Assembly (NCBI RefSeq): GCF_038024875.1 | Contig: NZ_CP136136.1 | Coordinates: forward strand, 1,240,001-1,304,000 | DNA length: 64,000 nt | Source of the DNA: Gordonia rubripertincta | GTDB lineage: Bacteria; Actinomycetota; Actinomycetes; Mycobacteriales; Mycobacteriaceae | Reading direction: 5' to 3' | Shown: positions 16,343 through 24,369 of the stretch, piece by piece | Position numbering within the stretch: the stretch's first letter is position 1 | Layout of the letters: each line of letters opens with the position of its first letter | Notes under the pieces: generated by a model | Told to the model about the DNA's origin: nothing | Seen by the model: the letters and a program-made list of their open reading frames with translations, nothing else | Database searches by the model: none | Position numbers and translations under genes: made by a program

Positions 16343-17654
16343 GACCCTGCTCGCCCACGGTCTGGGCGGTTCAGAGTACCTGCCGGTCCCGCTGACCGCG
16401 GTGCTGATCGGCGGCGCCTGGGCGCTGACCATCTCCTTCGCGGTGATCGCATTCGCCTGGCGCACACCGCGGTACGGGCGGGCCGACGCCGGGCGCGAAC
16501 TGCCGTCGTGGGTGAGGGCCACGGTGGACAACTCCTGGGTCCGCGGCGTGATCGCCGGTGCCGCCCTGGTGCTGACCGTCTGGTTGGTGCTCGCCGCGTT
16601 CGGTCCCGACACCGACGAGAACCCGCTTCCCGGCGCTTTCTACGTGCTGCTGTGGGTCGGGCTGACGGTCCTGTCGGCGCTCATCGGTCCGGTCTGGCGA
16701 CTCCTGTCGCCGATCCGAACCGTGCTCCGCGTCCTCGGCCCCCGAGTTGTCGGCCGGAAGGCTTATCCCCGACGTCTGGGCTGGTGGCCGGCCGCTTTCG
16801 GCCTGTTCGCCTTCGTCTGGCTGGAACTCGCCTCGCCAGAACCGGGTTCGGTAGCAGCAGTGCGGATCTGGCTGTTGTCCTACCTCGTGATCACCCTCGT
16901 CGGCGGCATCGTCTGTGGACTGCGGTGGACCGACAACGCCGACCCGTTCGCGGTGTACAGCACGGTGGCCTCCCGACTCGCCCCGTTCGCGAAGAACGCC
17001 GACGGTGCGGTCATCTTGCGCAGTCCGATGAACTCGCTGACCACGCTGCCGGTCGTGCCCGGAACCGTCACCGTCCTGGCAATCTTGCTCGGCTCCACCG
17101 CTTTCGACAGCTTCTCGGCGATCCCGCTGTGGCAGGAGTTCGTCGACGGACGCGCCGACGGAAGCCAGGCGGTCGCGACCCTGCTCTCGACCGCCGGCCT
17201 GCTGGTGTTCATCGGCGTGGTCGCGGTGACCTTCTGGTCGGCCGCCCGCGCCGTCGGCGGGGTGTCACCCGATCTCCGCCGCCGGCTACCCGGCCTGATG
17301 GCGCACTCACTCATCCCGATCGTGATCGGTTACATCCTCGCCCACTACCTGCAATCACTCGTCGAACAGGGTCAGGAGGCACTCCTGGCGCTCGGTGATC
17401 CGCTGGGCCGCGGCTGGAACCTGTTGTGGCTGAGCGATGCCCACCCGGTGTACATCATGTCGGATCACCCCACCGTCACCGTGACACTCAAGGTGCTCTT
17501 CGTGGTCGGCGGGCACATGATGGGCGTCGCCGCGGCCCACGACGCCTCACTGCGGCTCCTGCCCCGCCGACACCAGTTGACCGGCCAGCTCACGATGATG
17601 GTGACGATGGTCTGCTACACCTTCCTCGGGCTGTACCTGCTGTTCGGCGGGTAG
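16317..17654 (+). CDS. Polytopic membrane protein, third gene of the operon
   Basis: A 445-residue protein with about ten TM helices (for example LPVPLTAVLIGGAWALTISF, GVIAGAALVLTVWLVLAAFG and the final LTMMVTMVCYTFLGLYLLFGG). Histidines lie in predicted helices (GLMAHSLIPIVIGYILAHYL, VVGGHMMGVAAAHD). The start at ATG 16317 overlaps the previous gene by 26 bp; an upstream ATG 16242 would give a proline-rich soluble extension and is less likely. The three genes probably form one membrane complex. The histidine pattern hints at metal or heme transfer, which is inference. No family is named with confidence. Confidence 0.65.
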   Translation: MTPTVRPTETLLAHGLGGSEYLPVPLTAVLIGGAWALTISFAVIAFAWRTPRYGRADAGRELPSWVRATVDNSWVRGVIAGAALVLTVWLVLAAFGPDTDENPLPGAFYVLLWVGLTVLSALIGPVWRLLSPIRTVLRVLGPRVVGRKAYPRRLGWWPAAFGLFAFVWLELASPEPGSVAAVRIWLLSYLVITLVGGIVCGLRWTDNADPFAVYSTVASRLAPFAKNADGAVILRSPMNSLTTLPVVPGTVTVLAILLGSTAFDSFSAIPLWQEFVDGRADGSQAVATLLSTAGLLVFIGVVAVTFWSAARAVGGVSPDLRRRLPGLMAHSLIPIVIGYILAHYLQSLVEQGQEALLALGDPLGRGWNLLWLSDAHPVYIMSDHPTVTVTLKVLFVVGGHMMGVAAAHDASLRLLPRRHQLTGQLTMMVTMVCYTFLGLYLLFGG

Positions 17655-17664
17655 ATCCGTCCGA

Positions 17665-17729
17665 CCGCTCAATAATCAGATTGCGTTGCGTCGCGGTAGG
17701 CGTTACAGAACGCAATCTGTTCTCGATGA
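17665..17729. terminator. Hairpin between convergent genes (TTGCGTT type)
   Basis: Core arms CAGATTGCGTT (17677-17687) and AACGCAATCTG (17709-17719) with a 21-nt loop. An outer helix CCGCTCA/TGAGCGG extends the structure with an internal bulge. It lies between the convergent membrane operon and the secreted-protein gene, so it can serve as a bidirectional terminator. The ATCAGATTGCGTT core differs at one base from the hairpin after fadD. Confidence 0.55.
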
Positions 17730-17753
17730 GCGGACGATCCGGTGGTCTACCAG

Positions 17754-18368
17754 CTAGATTCCGAGAGAACCGAAGTCGAGGGATCCGAAGTCCAGCGACC
17801 CGTTCGAGCTGCGGCAGCCTTCGACGACCAGTTTCTGCGGGTTCGGTAACCGATCAGCGGTCTGTGGTCCGGTCTTGATCCGGAAGTAGATCGTCTTCGT
17901 TCCCTCCTCCGACGGTTCGGGCGCGCCGGTCACCGTCTTGAGGTCGATGGTTCGCTCGGTGACGAAACCGTCGGGTTGCGCGTTCCGGTTGTACGGATTG
18001 CCGTTACCCCAACTCGGGACTCCCGGACCGAGGCCCGAGGTCAACGCCGGCGAGTCACCGACCCACCGCGCGATCGGCCACGGGATACCCGACACCTCGC
18101 GCCACGGGGCCGGCATCTCGGGGGGAATGCTCGTCGCGTTCACCATGGCCGGGTCGTTCTCCTGCTCGAACCACCAGTCCGGCTGGAAAAAAGTGGAATT
18201 CGTGTAGTTGGTGATTTTGATAGTAGCCGTGCAGTCTCCGTTGGAGACCCCTTGCAGTGTCAGTCCGCCCGGAGCGGCGAATGCTGTTCCGGCACCGGCC
18301 ATTCCCCCGGCTGCCACGCCAGTCGCCAGCATAATCGCGCACAGGGCGCGCATCGATGATGTCCTCAT
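17754..18368 (-). CDS. Secreted protein with LDFGSL C-terminal repeats
   Basis: A 204-residue protein. A Sec signal peptide (MRTSSMRALCAIMLATGVAA, cleavage likely after TAFA) is followed by a beta-rich domain containing NYTNSTFFQPDWWFEQEND and an IYFRIKTGP strand. Two cysteines (DCTATIK and EGCRSSNG) could form a disulfide. The tail ends in a short tandem repeat, GSLDFGSLDFGSL. ATG 18368 is chosen because it gives the signal peptide; longer starts add non-signal sequence. Function unknown; it may be a cell-envelope protein. It is divergent from the SGNH hydrolase gene. Confidence 0.7.
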   Translation of the reverse strand: MRTSSMRALCAIMLATGVAAGGMAGAGTAFAAPGGLTLQGVSNGDCTATIKITNYTNSTFFQPDWWFEQENDPAMVNATSIPPEMPAPWREVSGIPWPIARWVGDSPALTSGLGPGVPSWGNGNPYNRNAQPDGFVTERTIDLKTVTGAPEPSEEGTKTIYFRIKTGPQTADRLPNPQKLVVEGCRSSNGSLDFGSLDFGSLGI

Positions 18369-18582
18369 AGGCCCTCCCGAAAGGCGCAGGCACGCTTGTC
18401 GGTTTGATCCCCCTGCGCCGACGCCACCGTAAACCGAAGAGGGTGGGTCGTGTGGCATGTTCGGCGTCAACGTCTGTTACACAACGAATGTCCGAATTTC
18501 GTTGATATCGAGCAGATCTCGGTTCCCTCACGAACCAGTCACTCTGAGTTCACTTCTGTGCACAGGCGGTCACTCTCGACCC

Positions 18583-19437
18583 ATGCGTCTACATCGTCGA
18601 TCTGCCACACTCGTCCTCGCGCTGGCATCCGTCGCCGGACTGGTGGCCGGAGCAACTGCGGTTGCGGTCGCCGACGATCCGACCGAGTACGTGGCGCTCG
18701 GCGCGTCGTTCTCGGCGGGCGTCGGGATTCCCTCTTCGGTTCCGGGATCGCCGAGCGGGTGTGGACGGTCAACGAACAACTTTCCGCGTCTGGTCGCCGA
18801 GGCGGAGGGTTACCAACTCAAGGACATGAGTTGCGGTGGCGCCCAGACCCGACACCTCACGACGAGCCAAACCGCCGGCCAACCGCCACAGTTCGACGGC
18901 CTGAGCCCGACGACCGATGTCGTCACCATGCAGATCGGTTACAACGACGGCAACGTCTACTCAGGCAGCATCGCCGACTGCTCGCAGACTGCTTCGGGCA
19001 GCTCACAACTCGCGCCCTGTGAGACCCGCACCCTCGGTCGGTACTCCGCCGAGATCCAACTGACGGCCGGCAACATCGCCACCGCCATCGCCGGGATCAA
19101 AGACCGAGCCCCATCCGCGCAGATCCTCGTCGTCGGCTATCCCGCGGTCTACCCGCAACAGGGCAACTGCCCCGGACGAAACCCGTTCTCGGCAGAGGAC
19201 ACCGCCTTTCTCGACCGTCTCGAGGTCGAGCTGAACACCATGCTGAAGACCCAGGCCCAGCTGGCCGACGTCGCGTTCGTCGATACGTACGGCCCGAGCG
19301 TCGGTCACGACTCGTGCAAGTCCCAGGCGACGAGGTGGGTCGAACCGTACACGAATCCCGTTGGTGCGCTGCGGCTACATCCGAACGCCAAGGGGCATCA
19401 GCAGGCCGCGAAGGCGGTACGCGCCGCCCTCGACTGA
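18583..19437 (+). CDS. Secreted SGNH/GDSL-type hydrolase
   Basis: A 284-residue exported esterase/lipase-like protein. A signal peptide (LVLALASVAGLVAGATAVAV) precedes block I, LGASFSAG, in which the usual Asp of GDS is Ala; the nucleophile is Ser42. Block II Gly is in MSCGGAQTRH, the oxyanion Asn is in IGYNDGNV and the catalytic His is in HPNAKGHQ. The canonical Asp three residues before that His is absent (LRLH). Six cysteines suggest disulfides. ATG 18583 is chosen for the signal peptide. It is convergent with the methyltransferase gene, 11 bp apart. Esterase activity is expected; the substrate is unknown. Confidence 0.82.
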   Translation: MRLHRRSATLVLALASVAGLVAGATAVAVADDPTEYVALGASFSAGVGIPSSVPGSPSGCGRSTNNFPRLVAEAEGYQLKDMSCGGAQTRHLTTSQTAGQPPQFDGLSPTTDVVTMQIGYNDGNVYSGSIADCSQTASGSSQLAPCETRTLGRYSAEIQLTAGNIATAIAGIKDRAPSAQILVVGYPAVYPQQGNCPGRNPFSAEDTAFLDRLEVELNTMLKTQAQLADVAFVDTYGPSVGHDSCKSQATRWVEPYTNPVGALRLHPNAKGHQQAAKAVRAALD

Positions 19438-19448
19438 CCTGCGCGCTG

Positions 19449-20042
19449 TTACCGGCCGGCTCGCCGCGCCCGGAACACCACGTCGTGAGTGTGGTGACCG
19501 CGGCCTGCGGCCTTTCCCCGCTCACGCGTCTCGTCGGTGACGATCTCCCAACCGTCGCCGAGGAGTTTGGCGAAACCGCCCGGCTGGACGTAGTCATCCG
19601 GCTCGAACCCGTGCGCTCGCACGCCCTCCGGCGCATGGGCGACGACGAGCAGCGCACCGCCCGGACCGACGGCGTCGACGAGCTTTCGCGCCACGTCGAT
19701 CTCCTCGACGGGGATCGGAAAGTAGTGCAACACAACGAGACCGAAATCGCCCCCGGGGACCGGGTCGACGACCAGGTCGGCGCGCGTCCACGTGATCGGC
19801 AGTTCGCCGCTGATGTCGCGTGCCCGATCCAGTGCCACCTGTGAGATGTCGACCGCGGTCACCTGCCAGCCGCGTTTCGCCAGCCAGCGGGCGTCGGCGC
19901 CCTCCCCCGAGCCGACGTCGAGCGCGGTGGTCGGCGTCAGGCCTTCGGCCTCGGTGATCAGTGCGGGATTGACGTCTGCGGTCCACAGCCGCTCGGCATT
20001 GCCATATCGCTCGTCCCACTCGGCTGCCCGGTCGTTGTCCAT
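19449..20042 (-). CDS. Class I SAM-dependent methyltransferase
   Basis: A 197-residue Rossmann methyltransferase. Motif I is ALDVGSGEGADARWLAKRGW, motif II is VTAVDISQVALDRAR, and the acidic DFGLVVLHYFPIP strand and GGALLVVAHAP follow. The N-terminus WDERYGNAERLWTADVNP resembles the tellurite-resistance/thiopurine methyltransferase-like group (TehB-like), often found in actinobacteria. Substrate not determinable. It lies downstream of malY on the same strand, but a hairpin separates them. Confidence 0.82.
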   Translation of the reverse strand: MDNDRAAEWDERYGNAERLWTADVNPALITEAEGLTPTTALDVGSGEGADARWLAKRGWQVTAVDISQVALDRARDISGELPITWTRADLVVDPVPGGDFGLVVLHYFPIPVEEIDVARKLVDAVGPGGALLVVAHAPEGVRAHGFEPDDYVQPGGFAKLLGDGWEIVTDETRERGKAAGRGHHTHDVVFRARRAGR

Positions 20043-20050
20043 CCCCGATT

Positions 20051-20104
20051 CATAGCAGTCGAACCCGGATCAGCACACCGCGGCAGACGCGGGTTCGGGC
20101 TATG
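20051..20104 (-). terminator. Hairpin at the end of malY
   Basis: Arms CATAGCAGTCGAACCCG (20051-20067) and the complement of CATAGCCCGAACCCG (20090-20104) pair apart from a small bulge, around a 22-nt loop. The right arm contains the malY stop codon. Large loop and long arms resemble the other hairpins in this window. Probable terminator for malY. Confidence 0.5.
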
Positions 20105-21264
20105 GAACAGGCGGGTCGGTGACGATGCGAGCGATCCGTTCGACCGCCTCGGTCAGCACCTCCGGCGAACACGCCACATTCAGCCGTGCGAAGCCCGCGC
20201 CCTGCGCGCCGAAAGCGGGTCCGTAATGCAACGCGACCCGGCCGTGCTCGAGGATCGGCAGCCCCGGGTTGTCCCCGAGTCCGGCCTCGCGGAAGTCGAG
20301 CCAGGCCAGGTACGACGCACGAGGCCGTCGATAACCGACGCCCGGCAGATGTTCGGCCAGAAGCCGTTCCAGCAGGTCGAGACTCTCCCCGATGACGTCC
20401 AGGGTGGCGTCGAGCCAGTCGTCGCCCCGATCGAAGGCGGCTTCCGTCGCGGCACGGCCGAGGATGGACGTCCGGTACTGCACCTCGTCGGGCTGACGTG
20501 CGACGATCCCCCGGCCTCTGTCCGAGGTGGCCACCGTCAACGCGCACTTCGCCCCCGCGAGGTTGAACGCCTTGCTGGCCGAATGCGCAGCGAGGCCCAC
20601 CTCACGCGCGATGTCGCTCACCGCGAGGAACGGGACAAAGCCGACTCCAGGATGCACCAGTGGCGCGTGAATCTCGTCGCTGACGACCGTCGCGCCATAC
20701 GACGCCGCGAGCTCGGCCAGCCGCGCCAGGTCGGATGCATCGTGGACCAGGCCCACCGGATTGTGCGGGTGGCACAACAGAACTGCCCGCGCACCCGCCG
20801 CGAGCGCCGCGTCGATGCCGTCGAGATCCATCCGCCACCCGGGATCGTCGAGCAGCGGCACCTCGACGACGGTTCCGCCCGCCTCCGGGATGAGCTCGAA
20901 GAACGGCGGATACACCGGCGGCATCAGGATGACGCCGTCGCCCGGACGAATCGCCGACCGCAACTCTTCGACGATCACCACACTCACATCGGTGGTCAGC
21001 GTGACGTCGTCGGCGCTCAGCTGCCAGTTCCACCGCCGCTGCGCGAAACCCGCGAAAGCCGTTCCCACGCCGCCCGAGTCGCCGGCATAACCGACATCGG
21101 ATGCCCGGATGCGGTCGATCATCGCCTCCGCGACCACCGGTGCGAGCTGGTAGTCCATCTCCGCGATGAACAGCGGCAACACATCGTCGGGATGGGTGGA
21201 CCACTTCGAGGAGGTGCGGCGTCGGAGTTCGGAGAGCGACGGTGCGGCGGGCCTGGGGTGTCAC
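20100..21264 (-). CDS. MalY/PatB-type PLP C-S lyase, 5' frameshift
   Basis: A fold-type I aminotransferase-like enzyme of about 388 residues. The MalY/PatB group cleaves cystathionine or other cysteine S-conjugates. Visible features are LPLFIAEMDY near the N-terminus, LCHPHNPVG, DEIHAPLVHPG (PLP Asp) and HSASKAFNLAGAKCA with the PLP lysine. The conserved segment SLSELRRRTSSKWSTHPDD lies upstream of the first in-frame start (GTG 21182) and has no start codon of its own. Removing one C from a C4 run (GGGG at 21255-21258 on the plus strand) would join it to GTG 21264, giving VTPRPAAPSLSELRR. A sequence error or a real frameshift is therefore inferred; if real, only the shorter form could be made. 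Confidence 0.8.
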
Positions 21265-21324
21265 GGGGTCATTGGTACCACCGAGACATCGACGCCGACG
21301 CCGTGAGCGGGCAGACTGGTCGCC

Positions 21325-22116
21325 ATGGCCTTCCCTCTTCGTATCGGTGTCCAGATCCAGCCCCAGCACGCTCCCGAGTACGGCCTGATCCGGGACGCGG
21401 TCCGCCGCGCCGAGGATGCGGGCGTCGACGTCGCCTTCAACTGGGATCACTTCTATCCCCTCTACGGCGCTCCGGAGGGTGAGCACTTCGAGTGCTGGAC
21501 GATGCTCGGCGCGTGGGCGGAACAGACCTCGCGGGTGGAGATCGGCGCGCTGGTGACCTGCAACTCCTACCGCAATCCGGAGCTGCTGGCCGACATGGCG
21601 CGCACCGTCGACCACATCAGCGGCGGACGCCTCATCCTCGGTGTCGGCGCCGGCTGGTTCCAGAAGGACTACGACGAGTACGGCTACGAATTCGGCACCG
21701 TCGGCTCGCGCCTCGACGACTTCGGGGCGGCACTGCCGCGCATCAAGTCGCGTCTGGGCAAGCTGAACCCGGCGCCCACCCGCGACATCCCGATCCTCGT
21801 CGGCGGCAGCGGCGAGAAGAAGACGCTGCGCTACATCGCCGAGCACGCCGACGCCTGGCACGGCTTCAACGACGTCGAGCAGTACCGGCACAAGTCGAAG
21901 GTGCTCGCCGAGCACTGCGCTGCGGTGGGACGCGACCCGGAGACCATCGAACGGTCGTCGGCGGTGCAGTTCGACGGCGACGTCGACACGATGCTCCGCG
22001 GCGCCGACGCACTGGCCGACGAGGGCATCAGTCTGCTCACCGTCGGCGTGACGGGCCCCGACTACGACCTCACCGCCGTCGAGGCCCTGTGCCGGTGGCG
22101 CGACGCTCGACGCTGA
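21325..22116 (+). CDS. LLM-class F420-dependent oxidoreductase
   Basis: A 263-residue TIM-barrel protein of the luciferase-like monooxygenase superfamily. It has FNWDHFYPLYG near the N-terminus, the family signature VDHISGGRLILGVGAGWFQKDYDEYGYEF, and DIPILVGGSGEKKTLRYIAEHADAW. These match the F420-type LLM oxidoreductases that are numerous in Mycobacteriales. The substrate cannot be predicted. The start ATG 21325 lies 60 bp from the inferred divergent malY start. Confidence 0.85.
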   Translation: MAFPLRIGVQIQPQHAPEYGLIRDAVRRAEDAGVDVAFNWDHFYPLYGAPEGEHFECWTMLGAWAEQTSRVEIGALVTCNSYRNPELLADMARTVDHISGGRLILGVGAGWFQKDYDEYGYEFGTVGSRLDDFGAALPRIKSRLGKLNPAPTRDIPILVGGSGEKKTLRYIAEHADAWHGFNDVEQYRHKSKVLAEHCAAVGRDPETIERSSAVQFDGDVDTMLRGADALADEGISLLTVGVTGPDYDLTAVEALCRWRDARR

Positions 22117-22234
22117 GCACGTGCCGGTACCCATCGAGGTCAAGGACGGACATACACTCACCCGAATGCGGCGGCTGGTTAGATTTGTGATCATGCATCG
22201 GGAACCTGCGATTCGTGGTGGGTGGGAGCACGCC

Positions 22235-24259
22235 GTGACACGTCGCATCTCGGCAGCCCTCGGCGCCGTCGGTCTTGCGCTCGGCATGACCCTGCTGCTG
22301 GCGGGTGTCGGAGCGGGCCCGGCCGCCGCCGAACCACCCACCCGCCTGCCCACCTACGTCGTCGACTCGGCCGGGGTGATCACGCCGGAGCAGCGGACCG
22401 AGCTCGAGAACGCCGTCGACGATCTCTACAACGAGCACGACATCCAGATGTGGATCGTGTACGTCCGCAGCTTCGATGGCCTCACCAGCGAGCAGTGGGC
22501 CGACCAGACCGCCATCGCCAGTGAACTCGGCGACCACGACGCCCTGCTGGCCGTCGCGACCGACGACCGGGCCTACCGCATGTTCGCCCCGGACAGCATC
22601 GGCGGACTCGACCAGGCCACCCTCGATGACGTCGCCACCAACGACGTCGTCCCGCAGCTCCGCGAGGGCAACTGGGCGCAGGCCGGCCTGGGCGCGATCA
22701 ACGGGCTCGCGAATGCCCTCGACCCCAGCTACACCGGGGTCATCACCGCCGGCGTCGTCGGCGGAGCGGTCGTGGTCGGCGGTGGCGGTGCGTACCTGTA
22801 TTCGCGGCGCCGCAAGCAGCGTCGGATCGACAGCAGCGTCGAAGCGCTCCGCGAACAGGAACTGACCGTCGACCAGCTCGAAGAACAGCCGCTCGACGTG
22901 CTGGACCCGTGGTCGCGCGAAGTCCTCACCGATCTCGACAACGCCATCCGCACCAGCGAAGAAGAACTGCGGCTGGCCGTCGGCGAGTTCGGTCCCGCCG
23001 AGACCGCACCGTTCACGAAGGCTCTCGAACGGGCGAAACGCGATCTCGCGCAGTCCTTCACCAACCGCCAGCGACTCGACGACAACATCCCGGAGACCGA
23101 TGACGAACGCCGCAGGATGCTCGTCGAGATCATCACCTCCTGCACCGAGGCCGACGCCACGCTCGACGACCAGGTCGAGGCTTTCGACGCGATGCGCGAC
23201 CTGCTGATCAACGCCGACGCCCGCTTCGACGCGATCACCCAGCAGCTGATCGGCCTGCGCGCACGTCTCGACCCGGCCTCGCAGCAGCTCACCGAGCTGA
23301 CCGAGAAGCACGGTGAGCAGACGCTCGCCTCGGTCCTGTCGAACGTCGAACTGGCCCGGCAGCAGATCGATTTCGCCGAGGCGACCGCCGATCAGGGTCG
23401 CGCAGCGAGTGCGGCACCGGTCGGACAGCAGGGTCCCGCGGTCGCGGCGATCCGCTCGGCCGAGGGGTCCATCGAGCAGGCCACCGTGCTCCTCGACGCC
23501 ATCGATCACGCCGACGCGAACATCGCGGCCGCGCAGTCCCGGATGCCGGCGCTGATCGACGAGGTGGAGGGCGAGCTCGCCGAAGCCGCCTCGCTGACCG
23601 CCGACGGCGGACCCGCGCTGGCGACTGCCGCGGCGGCCGCGCGAACCGCTCTCGACTCGGCCCGCACCGGCTTCGACGCCGACCCCCTGGGCACGTTCAC
23701 CGCACTGGTCGACGCAGATGCCGATCTCGACGACGCGCTCGACGCCGCACGGGACGCTCTTACCAAACGGACGCGCCGCGAACAGGTGTTGACCGCGGCC
23801 CTCGAGTCGGCGACCGCGAAGGTTACCGCGGCGGCGGACTTCATCGGCACCCGACGCGGCGCCGTCCAGTCCACCGCCCGGACCCGCCTCGCCGAGGCCC
23901 AGCGACTTCTTCGGTCCGCTCAGGACGCCGCCGGAACCGACCCGGTAGCGGCGACTACCACCGCACGCCAGTCCGGCGCCCTCGCCGACCAGGCGCTGAT
24001 GGCCGCCCAGGGCGACGTCGTCAGCTGGCAGCAGTCGCAGGGGCCGCGCTCGGGCGGATCATCGACCGCGGGTGCGGTTCTCGGCGGCATCCTGGTCGAC
24101 AGCTTCCTGCGCGGCACCGTCAGCGGCGGCCGCGGAGGCGGATACCGGGGCGGTTACCCCGGTGGCTTCGGCGGCGGATTCAGCAGCGGCGGACGCAGTC
24201 CCGGCTCGTTCGGCGGCTCCGGATCGTCGGGGCGGATCGGTACCGGCGGACGGTTCTGA
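22235..24259 (+). CDS. TPM-domain membrane protein with Gly-rich tail
   Basis: A 674-residue exported protein. A signal peptide (AALGAVGLALGMTLLLAGVG ending AAA) is followed by a TPM (TLP18.3/Psb32/MOLO-1) domain at about 45-170 (YVVDSAGVITPEQRTELENA, LLAVATDDRAYRM). A TM helix (VITAGVVGGAVVVGGGGAYLYS) precedes a basic RRRKQRR stop-transfer. About 400 residues of helical, acidic coiled-coil-like sequence follow, then a GGG-rich tail rich in Arg, Tyr and Phe. The architecture is common in actinobacteria and thought to be envelope-linked; activity unknown. GTG 22235 gives the best signal peptide; ATG 22193 is an alternative. Confidence 0.82.
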   Translation: MTRRISAALGAVGLALGMTLLLAGVGAGPAAAEPPTRLPTYVVDSAGVITPEQRTELENAVDDLYNEHDIQMWIVYVRSFDGLTSEQWADQTAIASELGDHDALLAVATDDRAYRMFAPDSIGGLDQATLDDVATNDVVPQLREGNWAQAGLGAINGLANALDPSYTGVITAGVVGGAVVVGGGGAYLYSRRRKQRRIDSSVEALREQELTVDQLEEQPLDVLDPWSREVLTDLDNAIRTSEEELRLAVGEFGPAETAPFTKALERAKRDLAQSFTNRQRLDDNIPETDDERRRMLVEIITSCTEADATLDDQVEAFDAMRDLLINADARFDAITQQLIGLRARLDPASQQLTELTEKHGEQTLASVLSNVELARQQIDFAEATADQGRAASAAPVGQQGPAVAAIRSAEGSIEQATVLLDAIDHADANIAAAQSRMPALIDEVEGELAEAASLTADGGPALATAAAAARTALDSARTGFDADPLGTFTALVDADADLDDALDAARDALTKRTRREQVLTAALESATAKVTAAADFIGTRRGAVQSTARTRLAEAQRLLRSAQDAAGTDPVAATTTARQSGALADQALMAAQGDVVSWQQSQGPRSGGSSTAGAVLGGILVDSFLRGTVSGGRGGGYRGGYPGGFGGGFSSGGRSPGSFGGSGSSGRIGTGGRF

Positions 24260-24369
24260 GCCGTTCCGCCGGCCGAGACACCCATTGCTCCCCGAAGGCC
24301 ACCGGGCGTTGGGTTTCCGTTCACATCTGAGCACCCGTCGGTTTGCTTCGCTCTCCTAGCGTCCTGCGG

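Noticed and set aside
20602..22353. A 583-codon minus-strand frame across malY and the LLM gene
   Set aside because: Its translation is compositionally biased and overlaps two genes with clear family motifs; part of it only reflects the shifted malY frame.
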